The notes: generated by a model from the sequence alone, not told the origin. 64,000 nt of DNA from Xanthomonas hortorum pv. pelargonii (GCF_024499015.1 NZ_CP098604.1:1116001-1180000); one strand, 5' to 3'. Shown: positions 27,099-38,960, numbered from the stretch's first letter. Numbers and translations are program-made.

Positions 27099-27371
27099 TT
27101 AGTTTACTGCATCCTTCAGGGCTTTGCCAGCCTTGAACGCAGGATTCTTCGAAGCAGCGATCTTGATGCTGTCGCCGGTCTTCGGATTACGGCCGGTGCG
27201 CTCAGCGCGCTCGCGGACCTGGAAGGTACCAAAGCCGACGAGGGTGACAGCTTCGCCCTTCTTCAGTGCCTTGGTGATTTCGCTCACAACCGCGTCGACA
27301 GCACGGCCAGCTTCAGCCTTGGAGATGTCAGCGGCAGCGGCAACGCCATCGATCAATTCGGTTTTATTCAT
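27099..27371 (-). CDS. hupB: DNA-binding protein HU-beta
   Basis: A 90-residue nucleoid protein that bends DNA. It has the full HU fold: N-terminal [21 protein letters not shown], the [18 protein letters not shown] strand and beta-arm, and an invariant-type Pro near [11 protein letters not shown]. The start at 27371 was chosen over the longer frame to 27497. Between lon and ppiD, as in many gammaproteobacteria. Confidence 0.96.
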   Translation of the reverse strand: MNKTELIDGVAAAADISKAEAGRAVDAVVSEITKALKKGEAVTLVGFGTFQVRERAERTGRNPKTGDSIKIAASKNPAFKAGKALKDAVN

Positions 27372-27523
27372 TCTTGAAACTCCCTTTGCGGCAGATGCCG
27401 CGGAATCGACAATCGGCGCTCTTGCCGTTAGCGAAGAACCCGACACAAGTGGTATCGCGTGACGCATCACAATTTGCCGCGCCCACGAGTCGTGCATTTA
27501 TACCAGCGCCCCCAACCGCACGC

Positions 27524-27558
27524 AAGCCAAAACCCAATAACGACGCGGGTTTTGGCTT
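27524..27558 (-). terminator. Strong hairpin between lon and hupB
   Basis: AAGCCAAAACCC and GGGTTTTGGCTT pair perfectly over 12 bases around an 11-base loop. The T tail is clearer on the plus strand; on the minus strand it may attenuate read-through from lon to hupB. Confidence 0.6.
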
Positions 27559-27585
27559 GTTTTGCCTGGGTTTAGACAAGCGCTT

Positions 27586-30057
27586 CTAGTGCTTGACGCG
27601 GGCACCCGGAGTAGTGCGGGACTTGCCGCGCACGGCGACGCGCGAGGCGGTCTTGCGGGCCTTTTCCTTGCCCGCCTTCTTCGGTGCCAGCGGACGCTCC
27701 AGTGCAAGATCCAGCACTTCGTCGATCCATTTGACCGGCACGATCTTCAGATCGCGCGTCACGTTGGCAGGAATATCGGCAAGATCCTTGCGATTCTCGT
27801 CGGGGATCAACACGGTACGGATGCCGCCACGCAGTGCAGCCAGCAGCTTCTCCTTCAACCCACCGATTGCCGAGACGCGACCACGCAAGGTGATCTCGCC
27901 GGTCATCGCCACATCCGCGCGGATCGGCACCTTGGTCAATACCGACACCAGCGAGGTCACCATGGCTATACCTGCGCTTGGGCCGTCCTTCGGTGTGGCG
28001 CCATCGGGCACGTGCACATGCACGTCCTGCTTCTGCAGGAAGTCCACATCGATGCCGAGTCGCTCGGCGCGCGAACGCACCACCGACAACGCAGCCGATG
28101 CCGATTCCTTCATGACGTTACCAAGCTGACCGGTGAGGATCAGGTTGCCCTTGCCCGGCACCAGCGTGGATTCGACCTGCAGCAGCTCGCCGCCGACTTC
28201 GGTCCATGCCAGACCGGTGACCAGACCGATCTCGTTCTCTTCTTCAGCACGCCCGAAATCGAAGCGGCGCACACCCAGGTACTTGTCGAGATTCTTCGAG
28301 TTCACCACGACCAGGGCCTTGGGCTTGCCCTTCTTGGCGACGAGCTTTTTCACCACCGGCTGCGGACCGGCGAGCGCGATTTCCTTGACCACCTTGCGGC
28401 AGATCTTGGCCACTTCGCGCTCGAGGTTACGCACGCCCGATTCGCGCGTGTAGTAACGCACGATGTCCTGGATGGCGTCGCTGCCGATCTCGATCTCTTC
28501 CGGCTTCAAGCCGTTGGCCTTGATCTGCTTGGGCACCAGGTAACGCATGGCGATATTGAGCTTCTCATCCTCGGTATAGCCGGGGATGCGGATCACTTCC
28601 ATGCGGTCCAGCAAGGGACCCGGAATATTGAGCGAGTTGGAGGTGGCGACGAACATCACCTCCGACAGATCCAGATCGACTTCCAGATAGTGGTCGTTGA
28701 AGGAATGGTTCTGCTCGGGATCGAGCACTTCCAGCAACGCCGCCGACGGGTCGCCACGGAAATCCATCGACATCTTGTCGATCTCATCGAGCAGGAACAG
28801 CGGATTCTTGCTGCCCACCTTGTTGAGGTTCTGCACCAGCCGGCCCGGCATCGAACCCACATAGGTGCGGCGATGGCCACGGATCTCGGCTTCGTCGCGG
28901 ATACCGCCCAGGCTCATGCGCACGAACTTGCGGTTGGTCGCCTTGGCGATCGACTGCCCGAGCGAGGTCTTGCCCACGCCAGGCGGCCCGACCAGACAGA
29001 GGATCGGCCCCTTCATCTGCTTCACGCGCGACTGCACGGCCAAGTACTCAAGGATGCGTTCCTTGACCTTGTCCAGACCGTAGTGATCGGCGTCCAGCGT
29101 GTCCTGCGCAGCCTTCAAGTCCTTGCGCACCTTGGAGCGCTTCTTCCACGGCACGCCCAACAGCCAATCCAGATAGTTGCGCACCACGGCCGCCTCGGCG
29201 GACATCGGCGACATCTGCTTGAGCTTGTTGAGCTCGGCCTTCGCCTTGGTCTCGACCGGCTTGGGCATGCCCGCCTCGGCGATCTTGCGGGCGATTTCTT
29301 CCAGTTCGCCCGGCGCGTCGTCCAGATCGCCCAACTCCTTCTGGATCGCCTTCATCTGTTCGTTGAGGTAGTACTCGCGCTGGCTTTTCTCCATCTGCGA
29401 CTTGACGCGGCCGCGAATGCGCTTTTCCAGCTGCTGCACATCGATCTCGCCGTCCACCAGGCCGACCAGCAACTCCAGGCGCTCGCCGATTTCGGTGATC
29501 TCCAGCAGGCGCTGCTTGTCGGCAAGACGCACGCCAATATGCGCGGCAATGGTGTCGGCCAGACGGCCCGGCTCATCGATACCGGCCAGGGTCTGCAACA
29601 ACTCCGGCGGCAGCTTGCGATTGGTCTTGACGTATTGCTCGAACAGCGACATCAGCGAGCGCGCGATCGCTTCCACCTCGCGCGGCTCGCGCGCGTCGCT
29701 GGCTTCGACCTCGATGCCCTGCCCCTGCAGCGCGCCGTCCAATTCGACGACCTTGTCGACGGTGACCCGCGACAGCCCTTCGACCAGCACCTTGATGGTG
29801 CCGTCGGGCAGCTTGAGCAACTGCAATACCTGCGCAAGCGTGCCGACGGTATAGAGATCGGTTGCGGTCGGGTCATCAGTTTCCGCGGACTTCTGCGCGA
29901 CGAGCAGGATGCGCTTGTCGGCCTCCATGGCTTTTTCCAGCGCGCGCATCGATTTGTCGCGACCGACGAACAGCGGAATCACCATGTGCGGAAACACCAC
30001 CACGTCGCGCAGCGGCAACACTGGCAGATCGAGAACTTCTGGTTGGGACTGGGCCAT
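27586..30057 (-). CDS. lon: ATP-dependent protease Lon
   Basis: An 823-residue cytoplasmic AAA+ protease that degrades misfolded and regulatory proteins. It has an N-terminal substrate domain ([21 protein letters not shown]), Walker [12 protein letters not shown], Walker [11 protein letters not shown], and a proteolytic domain with the Ser in [10 protein letters not shown] and the Lys of the dyad further on. The start at 30057 matches the family ([11 protein letters not shown]). A terminator separates it from clpX upstream. Confidence 0.97.
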   Translation of the reverse strand: MAQSQPEVLDLPVLPLRDVVVFPHMVIPLFVGRDKSMRALEKAMEADKRILLVAQKSAETDDPTATDLYTVGTLAQVLQLLKLPDGTIKVLVEGLSRVTVDKVVELDGALQGQGIEVEASDAREPREVEAIARSLMSLFEQYVKTNRKLPPELLQTLAGIDEPGRLADTIAAHIGVRLADKQRLLEITEIGERLELLVGLVDGEIDVQQLEKRIRGRVKSQMEKSQREYYLNEQMKAIQKELGDLDDAPGELEEIARKIAEAGMPKPVETKAKAELNKLKQMSPMSAEAAVVRNYLDWLLGVPWKKRSKVRKDLKAAQDTLDADHYGLDKVKERILEYLAVQSRVKQMKGPILCLVGPPGVGKTSLGQSIAKATNRKFVRMSLGGIRDEAEIRGHRRTYVGSMPGRLVQNLNKVGSKNPLFLLDEIDKMSMDFRGDPSAALLEVLDPEQNHSFNDHYLEVDLDLSEVMFVATSNSLNIPGPLLDRMEVIRIPGYTEDEKLNIAMRYLVPKQIKANGLKPEEIEIGSDAIQDIVRYYTRESGVRNLEREVAKICRKVVKEIALAGPQPVVKKLVAKKGKPKALVVVNSKNLDKYLGVRRFDFGRAEEENEIGLVTGLAWTEVGGELLQVESTLVPGKGNLILTGQLGNVMKESASAALSVVRSRAERLGIDVDFLQKQDVHVHVPDGATPKDGPSAGIAMVTSLVSVLTKVPIRADVAMTGEITLRGRVSAIGGLKEKLLAALRGGIRTVLIPDENRKDLADIPANVTRDLKIVPVKWIDEVLDLALERPLAPKKAGKEKARKTASRVAVRGKSRTTPGARVKH

Positions 30058-30090
30058 GGGGCGCTCCGCAGGAATCGGGAAATAAGGCGT

Positions 30091-30126
30091 AAAAAAAGCC
30101 GATGGCCCCGTTATGGGGCCATCGGC
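30091..30126 (-). terminator. Intrinsic terminator after clpX
   Basis: GCCGATGGCCCC and GGGGCCATCGGC form a 12-bp stem with a 5-base loop, followed on the minus strand by seven T. It lies about 75 bases past the clpX stop, before lon. Confidence 0.9.
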
Positions 30127-30201
30127 GAGGTCTTGCAAGTAGCGGTCGGAAACCCTTTATCCGCGAGCGAGGCCACGGCCTGGCGACGCGGCATCAAAGG
30201 C

Positions 30202-31488
<1,287 letters not shown>

Positions 31489-31612
31489 GCTTCTGTTACC
31501 CAGTTACCCCACCCGATGCACGGGGGTTCGATTTCGAGAATAGCACAGGGCCGAGAGGACATCCGTCCAGCCCGACCCTGCCGTTTTTCCTGCAATTTCA
31601 GGCATCTGGCGA

Positions 31613-32239
31613 TCAGGACGGCTGGATCGACTCTTCCGGACGACGCTCCAGCACCTGATCGACCAGGCCATAGGCCTGCGCATCGACCGCGCTCTTGAAG
31701 TTGTCGCGCTCGGTATCGCGCCCGATCGTTTCCAGCGACTGGCCGGTGTGCTTGGCCAGGATCTCGTTCAAGCGCGAACGCAGCGTCAGGATCTCGCGCG
31801 CATGGATGTCGATATCGGTTGCCTGACCCTGGAAGCCACCCAGCGGCTGATGGATCATCACGCGCGAGTTCGGCAGCGCATAGCGCTTGCCGGCCGCACC
31901 CGATGCCAGCAGCAGCGCGCCCATCGATGCAGCCTGGCCGACGCAGATGGTGCTCACGTCCGGCTTGATGTACTGCATGGTGTCGTAGATCGCCATGCCG
32001 GCGGTGACCACGCCACCGGGCGAGTTGATGTAGATGCTGATGTCCTTTTCCGGGTTATCCGCTTCCAGGAACAACAGCTGCGCCACGATCACGTTGGCCA
32101 TGTGGTCGTCGATCGGACCGACTAGGAAAATCAGACGCTCCTTCAGCAGACGCGAGTAGATGTCGTACGCACGCTCGCCGCGGCTGGTCTGTTCGACCAC
32201 CATCGGGACGAGGTTCAAGGCTCTGGTTACATTGTCCAC
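31613..32239 (-). CDS. clpP: ClpXP protease proteolytic subunit ClpP
   Basis: A 208-residue serine protease forming tetradecameric barrels. Catalytic Ser in [14 protein letters not shown], catalytic His in MIHQPLGG, and Asp further on. The N-terminal [21 protein letters not shown] is the standard mature start region. Its 5' leader holds two tandem hairpin repeats (32268-32362). Confidence 0.97.
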   Translation of the reverse strand: MDNVTRALNLVPMVVEQTSRGERAYDIYSRLLKERLIFLVGPIDDHMANVIVAQLLFLEADNPEKDISIYINSPGGVVTAGMAIYDTMQYIKPDVSTICVGQAASMGALLLASGAAGKRYALPNSRVMIHQPLGGFQGQATDIDIHAREILTLRSRLNEILAKHTGQSLETIGRDTERDNFKSAVDAQAYGLVDQVLERRPEESIQPS

Positions 32240-32267
32240 GCGAGGGGAATCTCCTGTGTCGATTAGT

Positions 32268-32362
32268 TGAATCCCCGCACATGGATGTGCGGGCTCTTGC
32301 GAAGGATTCGCATTACTGAATCCCCGCGCATGATGTGCGGGCTCTTGCGAGGGACTCGCATT
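32268..32362 (-). repeat. Two tandem hairpin repeats between tig and clpP
   Basis: Units at 32268-32316 and 32317-32362 are about 85% alike. On the minus strand each has a small hairpin (GCGAATCCTTCGC or close) then a larger palindrome such as CCCGCACATCCATGTGCGGG. They fill the whole tig-clpP gap and end just before the clpP ribosome-binding region. They may affect mRNA stability or processing. Confidence 0.8.
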
Positions 32363-33658
32363 TTATTGACGGATCGCATCCTGGAACGACATCGGCTGCT
32401 CGGTGTGTTGGGCGCGCTCGGCGATCCAGTCGATCACCTGCTCTTCCATCACACGACTCTGCAGTCCACCCATCAACTGGGGGTCGTTGCGGTACATCTC
32501 AATGACCTGTTCCGGTTCTTCGTAGGTCGAGGCGATCAGACGCAGCGTTTCGCTGACGCGCTTGGATTCCAGACGCAGCTCGTTACGACGGGCCACCTCG
32601 CCCACCAGCAGACCGACCAGTACGCGCTTGGCGGCCGCGTCCATGAAACCCTGATGGGCATCGGCCGGAATCTCGCCCGGGTTGCGGCCGCTACGGCGGA
32701 CCTGCTCCACCTGCTGGGCCAGCATCGAACGTGCTTCGTTTTCGACCAGACGCGGCGGCATTTCCACATGCGCATAGGCGGCAATCAGCTGCTCGCCCAC
32801 TTCGCGCCGCAGACGATTCATCAGCGCACCCTTGAGCTCGCGCTCCAGGTTGGTACGGATGTCGGCGCGGAACTGCTCGGCATCGCCACTCTTCACGCCG
32901 AAGCTCTTGATGAACTCCTTGTCCACCACCGGCAATACCGGCTCGGACACTTCGACCGCCTTGACGTGCACCTGCACGGTCTTGCCAGCGAGCTGTGGCA
33001 CGCGCCACTCGGCCGGGAAGTCGATGGTCAGGGTCTTGTCTTCGCACTTGGCCAGACCTTCCAGGCCCTTTTCGATCTGATCGAACATCACGCCCGAGCC
33101 CAGCACGCTGCTGCCGGTCTCCACGCCTTCAGCGGGCAGACGCTCGTCGCCGGCCTGCGACCAGGTCTCCAGCGCCACCAGGTCACCGACCTGGGCGCCA
33201 CGCTCGACCGGGTTCCAGGTGCGACGCTGCAGACGCAGGTTCTCGATCATCTGGTCGATGTCGGCGTCGGTCACTTCGGCGGTATGGCGCACTACCGACA
33301 GCGTGGTCACATCGATGTCGCCGAAGTCCGGCACCACTTCAAAGGTGGCGACGAAATCGAAATCGCTCTCGCCGGCCTTGTCGATCCGCGGGTTGCCCGC
33401 CAGGCGCAGCGCATGCTCGCGCACGGCCGAATCGAAGGTCTCACGCAGCAAACCATCCATTGCCTCGGCACGCACCTGCTGACCGAAACGCTGCTCGATG
33501 ACCTTGGCGGGCACCTTGCCGGGGCGGAACCCCTTGATGCGCGCGGTCCGCGCGATCTCGCGCAGGCGGCCACCGACGTGCGTCTCCAGACGCTCCTGCG
33601 GCAGGGTGAAGGTCAGGCGGCGTTCCAGATTGCCGGTGGATTCGATCGATGCTTGCAT
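32363..33658 (-). CDS. tig: Trigger factor, ribosome-associated chaperone
   Basis: A 431-residue chaperone at the ribosome exit tunnel. The N-terminal ribosome-binding segment includes [17 protein letters not shown]. The central FKBP-type prolyl isomerase domain includes VALETW and [11 protein letters not shown], and a helical C-terminal arm follows. The start at 33658 (MQASIESTG) fits the family. First gene of the tig-clpP-clpX-lon run. Confidence 0.96.
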   Translation of the reverse strand: MQASIESTGNLERRLTFTLPQERLETHVGGRLREIARTARIKGFRPGKVPAKVIEQRFGQQVRAEAMDGLLRETFDSAVREHALRLAGNPRIDKAGESDFDFVATFEVVPDFGDIDVTTLSVVRHTAEVTDADIDQMIENLRLQRRTWNPVERGAQVGDLVALETWSQAGDERLPAEGVETGSSVLGSGVMFDQIEKGLEGLAKCEDKTLTIDFPAEWRVPQLAGKTVQVHVKAVEVSEPVLPVVDKEFIKSFGVKSGDAEQFRADIRTNLERELKGALMNRLRREVGEQLIAAYAHVEMPPRLVENEARSMLAQQVEQVRRSGRNPGEIPADAHQGFMDAAAKRVLVGLLVGEVARRNELRLESKRVSETLRLIASTYEEPEQVIEMYRNDPQLMGGLQSRVMEEQVIDWIAERAQHTEQPMSFQDAIRQ

Positions 33659-33861
33659 GTTGACTCCTGCCACCGACAGCACAAGCGTCGGCACGAGATG
33701 GAAGATGCGGGTTGACGGATGGCGAGAAAGCCGCCGAGCCTTGTAGTTTCGCCGATAACGGCTGCCGCTGCCAGCGGCATGCGCACAACCGCGTCGCTCG
33801 CGTCTGGACAGCCGGTTTTGCGGATCATGCAGCGGCCGGACCACTCACGGCCGCACTGCAT

Positions 33862-33946
<85 letters not shown>

Positions 33947-34022
33947 GATGTTGCGCTTGCCCGCGCATTGTTGCAGGGATACCAGGAAAGAAAAAGCGTC
34001 GTGATGCCGCGGTGCACGTTCA

Positions 34023-34055
34023 ATCGGCTTCAAGCCCAATGGGCTTGAAGCCGAT
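34023..34055. other. Perfect 15-bp palindrome, 3-base loop
   Basis: ATCGGCTTCAAGCCC and its exact complement flank AAT. It sits in the 246-base gap between tRNA-Leu and the histidine-kinase gene. No T run follows on either side, so a protein-binding site or dispersed repeat is as likely as a terminator. Confidence 0.7.
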
Positions 34056-34192
34056 CCGCAGGCTATCCCGGACGCACTTTGCCCGGGAAGCGAGGTGAAC
34101 CGTTAAACTTTGCATCGCCGCAGCGATCAAAGCCTCGTACTTTTACTCGTACACGGTAAAGGTAGGATTTGCGAAAATTCCGTTAAATCTAG

Positions 34193-35509
34193 ATGAGTGA
34201 GGCAGCAGTCGCGATGAGAGACCGATATCGCCAGATCGTGGCACTGTCCCGCGATTGCATCAAAGAGATCGACCTCGATGGGCGGATCACGGCAATCAAC
34301 GTCAATGGGCTGGCCGGACTCGGCGTCAGCCATCCCGACCAGCTCATCTCGCAGCCATGGCGCGAATTGTGGCCGCCCGAGGCCGTGGGCCTGGTCGATG
34401 CGGCGATCGCCGGCTCCGCGAATGGCTTGATCCAGGAATTCGAGGCCGTCTGCGTGAACTTCGCCGGCGTGCGTCAGACCTGGCAGGTGGTCACCAGCCC
34501 GCTGTTCGATGCCTTTGGCAACGTCGAGGCGATTCTTGCGGTGAGCAAGAACATCTCCGACCGCAGGGCGCTGGAGGCGGCGTTCCATACGCTGGATTCC
34601 ATGCTGAAGGCCGAACGCGAGTTTTCCACCGGCGCCTTGATGCTGGCGCGTGCGCGCGAAAATTCGCTGTCGACCGAACTGCATACCCTGCGCGACCTGC
34701 AGGAGCGCATCGAAGGCGATCTGGACATTGCGCGCGCCGCACAGGGAGCGGCCGAGAAAATTTCCGAGCAGGCACAGAAAGGCGAAGCGGTCGGCCAATT
34801 GCTGGCAGGCGTCGTTCACGACTTGAACAACGTGCTGCAGGCGGCGACATCGGCCATCGACCTGGTCGTACAGCGCGCAAGGATCGATGCGCACGATGCC
34901 AAGCTGCTGAGCGTGGCCGACGCGGCGCTTCAGCATGGCTCGGTCATGGCGCAGCGGCTGGTCGGATTTTCGCGCCAGTATCCGTACAGCCCGGAGGCAG
35001 TGGATCTTGCCGCATTGGCCGAACAGCTGAGCCCATTGCTGGAACAGGTGGTCGGCGCCGAGTTGCAATTGCAGTTGCGCACCAGCGAAGGCGGATGCTG
35101 CGCCATGGTCGATCGCCATACGGTGGAGCGCGCGATCCTGAATCTGGTGATCAACTCCCGCGATGCCTGCAAGAGCGGGGACACCATCCGTATCGAAACC
35201 GGCGACACCGTCGTGGCCGCCGAGGACGCGAGCCTGAGCAAACCGGGCGGGCATTACGTCACCATCACCGTTGCCGATAGCGGACATGGCATGGATGCAG
35301 GTGTGCAATCGCGGTTATTCGAAGCCTATTTCACTACCAAGGACGCAGGCAAAGGAGCCGGGCTTGGCTTGACGCAGGTGTATAGCGCGGTGCGTCAGGC
35401 CGGTGGCTTTGTCGAAGTGAGTTCGGCTCCCGGTAAAGGTGCGCGCTTCTTGCTGGCGTTTCCGCGTATGCAACGAAGCCAGACGTCTGAGCTGACCGCA
35501 TCGCCCTGA
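34193..35509 (+). CDS. Orphan PAS-domain sensor histidine kinase
   Basis: A 438-residue soluble kinase. A PAS domain occupies about residues 8-125 and is followed by a long helical linker. The phospho-acceptor is His209 in VVHDLNNVLQ, a variant of the HDFNN subtype. The ATPase domain has NLVINSRDAC, VADSGHGMD and GKGAGLGL. No transmembrane segment and no receiver domain; no response regulator is adjacent, so its partner lies elsewhere. Confidence 0.88.
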   Translation: MSEAAVAMRDRYRQIVALSRDCIKEIDLDGRITAINVNGLAGLGVSHPDQLISQPWRELWPPEAVGLVDAAIAGSANGLIQEFEAVCVNFAGVRQTWQVVTSPLFDAFGNVEAILAVSKNISDRRALEAAFHTLDSMLKAEREFSTGALMLARARENSLSTELHTLRDLQERIEGDLDIARAAQGAAEKISEQAQKGEAVGQLLAGVVHDLNNVLQAATSAIDLVVQRARIDAHDAKLLSVADAALQHGSVMAQRLVGFSRQYPYSPEAVDLAALAEQLSPLLEQVVGAELQLQLRTSEGGCCAMVDRHTVERAILNLVINSRDACKSGDTIRIETGDTVVAAEDASLSKPGGHYVTITVADSGHGMDAGVQSRLFEAYFTTKDAGKGAGLGLTQVYSAVRQAGGFVEVSSAPGKGARFLLAFPRMQRSQTSELTASP

Positions 35510-35513
35510 ACGG

Positions 35514-35972
35514 CTACAGGGGTGTAGTTGTACGCGACAAGCGTGACCTGAAGAGCCACGCAAGCAATGCGCAGGTGCCGCCGCCCCATAGCCCGCTTCG
35601 CACCAAGGCCAGGATCAGATCGCGATCCGAGCCCATGGACCAGCCGCCAACGACCGCTGTGAGCAACACGACCAACCCAGCCGAAAACAGGCCGCTCAGC
35701 GCGCCGATTGCGATCTGGACAAAGGGGTTTGGCGCACGCTCGCGATACAGACGACGGCACGTCAACGCGCACCCCAATCCCGCACCAGCGGCAGCAATCA
35801 CCGGCAACACCAGGACGTAGGACAAGCCTGCGATCAGAAAAGCAGTCTCGCTATCGAGCCGCGCCCACTGCAGAAAGCCCAGCAATCCGCCTAGCGGAGG
35901 ACCGACCACTGCAAAGATCATGACCTGCTGGAGGATCGAGCGCCGTGTTGCTCTGGACACATCACGCCTCAT
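35514..35972 (-). CDS. Multi-pass membrane protein of unknown function
   Basis: A 152-residue protein with four hydrophobic segments (for example MIFAVVGPPLGGLLGF, FLIAGLSYVLVLPVIAAAGAGL, IAIGALSGLFSAGLVVLL and a final WGGGTCALLAWLF). The start at 35972 is preferred over 36002. No family recognised. Convergent with the kinase gene, 4 bases apart. Confidence 0.65.
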   Translation of the reverse strand: MRRDVSRATRRSILQQVMIFAVVGPPLGGLLGFLQWARLDSETAFLIAGLSYVLVLPVIAAAGAGLGCALTCRRLYRERAPNPFVQIAIGALSGLFSAGLVVLLTAVVGGWSMGSDRDLILALVRSGLWGGGTCALLAWLFRSRLSRTTTPL

Positions 35973-36164
35973 TTGAGTTTGCCGGCCTGGGCTGCAGACC
36001 ACAGGTCACCAGGCATCCGATGCACGCAGACTTCGCGCCGGCCAAGCAACAAGCTTGATTAGGCAACTGCTGAACAGACACAGCAGCAGAATTCGCTGCA
36101 AGCGAACAACTCGCGCAGTTCCTGCCTTGAGACGTCTCTTCTTGTTTCCAGTGCCGGAGAAAAG

Positions 36165-36198
36165 AAAAGCACCTAGGTGTTTGCCTAAGTGCTTTTAT
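36165..36198 (-). terminator. Terminator after tRNA-Lys
   Basis: On the minus strand AAAAGCACTTAGG and CCTAGGTGCTTTT pair (one mismatch), followed by CTTTTC. Confidence 0.7.
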
Positions 36199-36199
36199 T

Positions 36200-36275
36200 T
36201 GGTGGGCCGTCAAGGATTCGAACCTTGGACCTATTGATTAAGAGTCAACTGCTCTACCAACTGAGCTAACGGCCC
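36200..36275 (-). tRNA. tRNA-Lys (CTT)
   Basis: Starts GGGCCGTTAGCTCAGTTGG, anticodon CTT in TTGACTCTTAATCAA, T-loop AGGTTCGAATCCT, CCA encoded. Confidence 0.95.
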
Positions 36276-36359
36276 TGAAACTGGTCGCACATTGTATGTG
36301 CGTTTTTGCTTCGTTGCAACACCCCGCGATGCGTCGGGTCCAACATTTCCTGCAATCAG

Positions 36360-36437
36360 TGGGGTGGCTGAGGGGACTCGAACCCCCGACATCTGGAATC
36401 ACAATCCAGTACTCTAACCAGCTGAGCTACAGCCACC
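36360..36437 (-). tRNA. tRNA-His (GTG)
   Basis: Anticodon GTG in CTGGATTGTGATTCCAG. It has the extra 5' G of tRNA-His opposite the discriminator C (ends CAGCCACCCCA). Confidence 0.94.
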
Positions 36438-36468
36438 ACTGAAAACCTACTTCCTACCGCACCGCCGA

Positions 36469-36545
36469 TGGCGCGCCCGACAGGACTCGAACCTGTAACC
36501 GCCGGCTTAGAAGGCCGGTGCTCTATCCGGTTGAGCTACGGGCGC
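36469..36545 (-). tRNA. tRNA-Arg (TCT)
   Basis: Starts GCGCCCGTAGCTCAACCGG, anticodon TCT in GGCCTTCTAAGCC, T-loop AGGTTCGAGTCCT, CCA encoded. Confidence 0.95.
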
Positions 36546-36587
36546 CCGGACCGAACGTTGCATTCCCACGCCGCAAGAAGCTCGGAA

Positions 36588-36664
36588 TGGTCGGGGTAGA
36601 GGGATTCGAACCCCCGACATCCTGCTCCCAAAGCAGGCGCGCTACCAGACTGCGCTATACCCCG
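36588..36664 (-). tRNA. tRNA-Pro (TGG)
   Basis: Starts CGGGGTATAGCGCAGTCTGG, anticodon TGG in CTGCTTTGGGAGCAG, T-loop GGGTTCGAATCCC, CCA encoded. Probably the first gene of the Pro-Arg-His-Lys tRNA run. Confidence 0.95.
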
Positions 36665-36816
36665 GCGGGACCTTTCAATCCCGAAGGCTGGAAAGGTCGG
36701 CTATTTTGGGAACGATTGGCCTCGCTGTCAATCACTCTGCGTCAATTCGCCGATCCGGTATCCTCGCGACAACGCTCACCACCATGGCGAGCACCTACAT
36801 TTCATGGAGAACACGC

Positions 36817-37578
36817 ATGCGTAGCGGCAACCCTGCCCTTCGGGAATCCACATTCCTCGACCTTGGCTCCGGCTCGGTCGTCACCCGCGACGGCCAGGCG
36901 ATGACCCTCAACGGCACCGTCAACAAGACCGGTGCGTTGTTGTTGATGGCCGTGCTCACCGCTGCTTTCGCCTGGTCGCAATCTGTTGGTGCAGACGGCA
37001 TGCCATTGCCTGCAGCCAAGCTGTACATGATTGCCGGCGCGATCGGCGGGCTGGTGTTCGCACTGGCGACCAGCTTCAAGCCGACCTGGGCACCGATCAC
37101 CGCGCCGCTGTATGCGCTGGTGGAAGGCTTCTTTCTTGGCTCGATTTCGGCGGTGTACGAGGCGCGCTTCAACGGCATCGTGTTCCAGGCGGTGCTGCTG
37201 ACCTTCGGCACGATGTTCGCGCTGCTGTTTGCTTACCGCAGTGGACTGATCAAGGCCACCGAGAACTTCAAGCTGGGCGTGGTTGCGGCAACCGGCGGCA
37301 TTGCGCTGGTGTATCTGGCGACCATCGTGCTGGGCTTGTTCGGTGTGCGCATCCAGTTCATCCATGACTCGGGGCTGATCGGCATCGGCTTCAGCCTGTT
37401 CGTGGTGGTGGTGGCAGCACTGAATCTGGTGCTGGACTTCGACTTCATCGAAAGCGGTGTGGAACAAGGCGCCCCCAAGCACATGGAGTGGTACGGCGCG
37501 TTTGGCCTGATGGTGACGCTGGTGTGGCTGTACATCGAGTTCCTGCGGTTGTTGTCGAAGCTGCAGTCGCGCAATTAA
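36817..37578 (+). CDS. Bax inhibitor-1/YccA-family membrane protein
   Basis: A 253-residue integral membrane protein with about seven segments, from LLLMAVLTAAFAWSQS through GVVAATGGIALVYLATIVLGL to the C-terminal helix after EWYGAFGLM. BI-1 relatives include YbhL/YccA, the latter an inhibitor of FtsH proteolysis. The start at 36817 (MRSGNPALRES) was chosen over the longer frame to 36706, which overlaps the tRNA-Pro leader. Confidence 0.88.
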   Translation: MRSGNPALRESTFLDLGSGSVVTRDGQAMTLNGTVNKTGALLLMAVLTAAFAWSQSVGADGMPLPAAKLYMIAGAIGGLVFALATSFKPTWAPITAPLYALVEGFFLGSISAVYEARFNGIVFQAVLLTFGTMFALLFAYRSGLIKATENFKLGVVAATGGIALVYLATIVLGLFGVRIQFIHDSGLIGIGFSLFVVVVAALNLVLDFDFIESGVEQGAPKHMEWYGAFGLMVTLVWLYIEFLRLLSKLQSRN

Positions 37579-37647
37579 GCGGGGAATCGAGAATCGGGAT
37601 TAGGGAATCGCAAGAGCGGCCCCCTTCCGCATCCCGAACTTCAAGCA

Positions 37648-37672
37648 AAGAAAGGCGCCTAGGCGCCCTTCT
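37648..37672. terminator. Bidirectional terminator between BI-1 gene and IDH
   Basis: GGCGCC-TA-GGCGCC core with A-rich left and T-rich right flank, between the two convergent genes. Confidence 0.75.
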
Positions 37673-37693
37673 TGTTTCCAGTCGCTGGTTCGC

Positions 37694-38701
37694 TCAGAGG
37701 CGGCTGGCGATGGCCTTGGCGAAGCCCATGGTGTTGCCGGTGCCGCCCAGGTCGGGGGTCAGCGAGTCCTTGGCTTCCAGGGTGGCCACGATGGCTTCGC
37801 GCAGGCGCTCGGCGTTTTGCGGTTGACCGATGTGATCCAGCATCTGCGCCGCGCCCAGCAGCAGCGCGCACGGGTTGGCCTTGCCCTGCCCTGCGATGTC
37901 CGGCGCCGAGCCGTGCACGGCTTCGAAGATCGCCGCATCCAGACCGATGTTGGCACCCGGGGCCAGGCCCAGGCCGCCCACCAGACCGGCACACAGGTCG
38001 GAGATGATGTCGCCGAACAGGTTGGTGGTCACGATGATGTCGAACTGTTCCGGACGCATCACCAGCTGCATGCAGGTGTTGTCGACGATCATTTCCTGGA
38101 ATTCGATTTCCGGGTACTGCGTCGCCACGTCACGTGCCACCTTCAGGAACAGGCCCGAGGTCGACTTGATGATGTTGGCCTTGTGCACCGCAGTGACCTT
38201 CTTGCGGCCAGTAGCGCGGGCGAGGTCGAAGGCGTAGCGCACGATGCGCTCGGAGCCCTTGCGGGTGACGCGGGCGCCGGAGAACGCGGTCTCGCCATCC
38301 TCGGACACGGTCTGGCCTTCGCTCAGGTAGGCGCCTTCGGTGTTCTCGCGCACCGTGATCAGGTCCACGCCATCGGCGAAACGCGACTTGGTGTTGGGGA
38401 ACGACTTGGCCGGACGCACGTTGGCGTACAGGTCGAACTTGCGACGCATGGCGACGTTGATCGAGCTGAAACCTTCACCGACCGGCGTGGTCAGCGGGCT
38501 CTTCAGCGCCACCTTGTTATTGGTGATCGAAGCCAGGGTCGACTCCGGCAGCAGATCGCCGTGCTTCTCCAGCGCGACCAGGCCAGCATCGGCGTACTCG
38601 TAGGTCAGGCCAGCTTGCAGCGCGTCGAGCACGAACAGCGTGGCATCCATGATCTCCGGGCCAATACCGTCGCCGCGGATGACCGTGATTGTCTGCGTCA
38701 T
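37694..38701 (-). CDS. NAD-type isocitrate dehydrogenase
   Basis: A 335-residue member of the isocitrate/isopropylmalate dehydrogenase family. Signatures: VIRGDGIGPEIMDA, the substrate segment SPLTTPVGEGFSSINVAMRR, the catalytic TRKGSERIVRYAFDLA, and NLFGDIISDLCAGLVGGLGL. The short length and these segments resemble the NAD-dependent enzymes related to mitochondrial IDH3 rather than the 415-residue NADP enzyme. It would oxidise isocitrate to 2-oxoglutarate. Confidence 0.88.
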   Translation of the reverse strand: MTQTITVIRGDGIGPEIMDATLFVLDALQAGLTYEYADAGLVALEKHGDLLPESTLASITNNKVALKSPLTTPVGEGFSSINVAMRRKFDLYANVRPAKSFPNTKSRFADGVDLITVRENTEGAYLSEGQTVSEDGETAFSGARVTRKGSERIVRYAFDLARATGRKKVTAVHKANIIKSTSGLFLKVARDVATQYPEIEFQEMIVDNTCMQLVMRPEQFDIIVTTNLFGDIISDLCAGLVGGLGLAPGANIGLDAAIFEAVHGSAPDIAGQGKANPCALLLGAAQMLDHIGQPQNAERLREAIVATLEAKDSLTPDLGGTGNTMGFAKAIASRL

Positions 38702-38960
38702 AACGTTGGGTTTCCGAACTTGAAGGGGGGAGCGCCAGCCGTAAAACCCGGCAGAGCGGCGCAAGGAGGTTTCACAGGCAATTATGCCCGATGCCGGTGA
38801 AGGCGCCCAAACCGACCTTGGTCTAAGAGCGGCGCACACCCTCCACAACGCAGCGCGCCGCCTCGATGGGCGGCGCGCGCGACCGGCTCGCTTTTACGAA
38901 TCCCGATCCCGAATGACCAATCCTGACTCACACGCCGGTCGACTCCCGACCAGTCATGCA

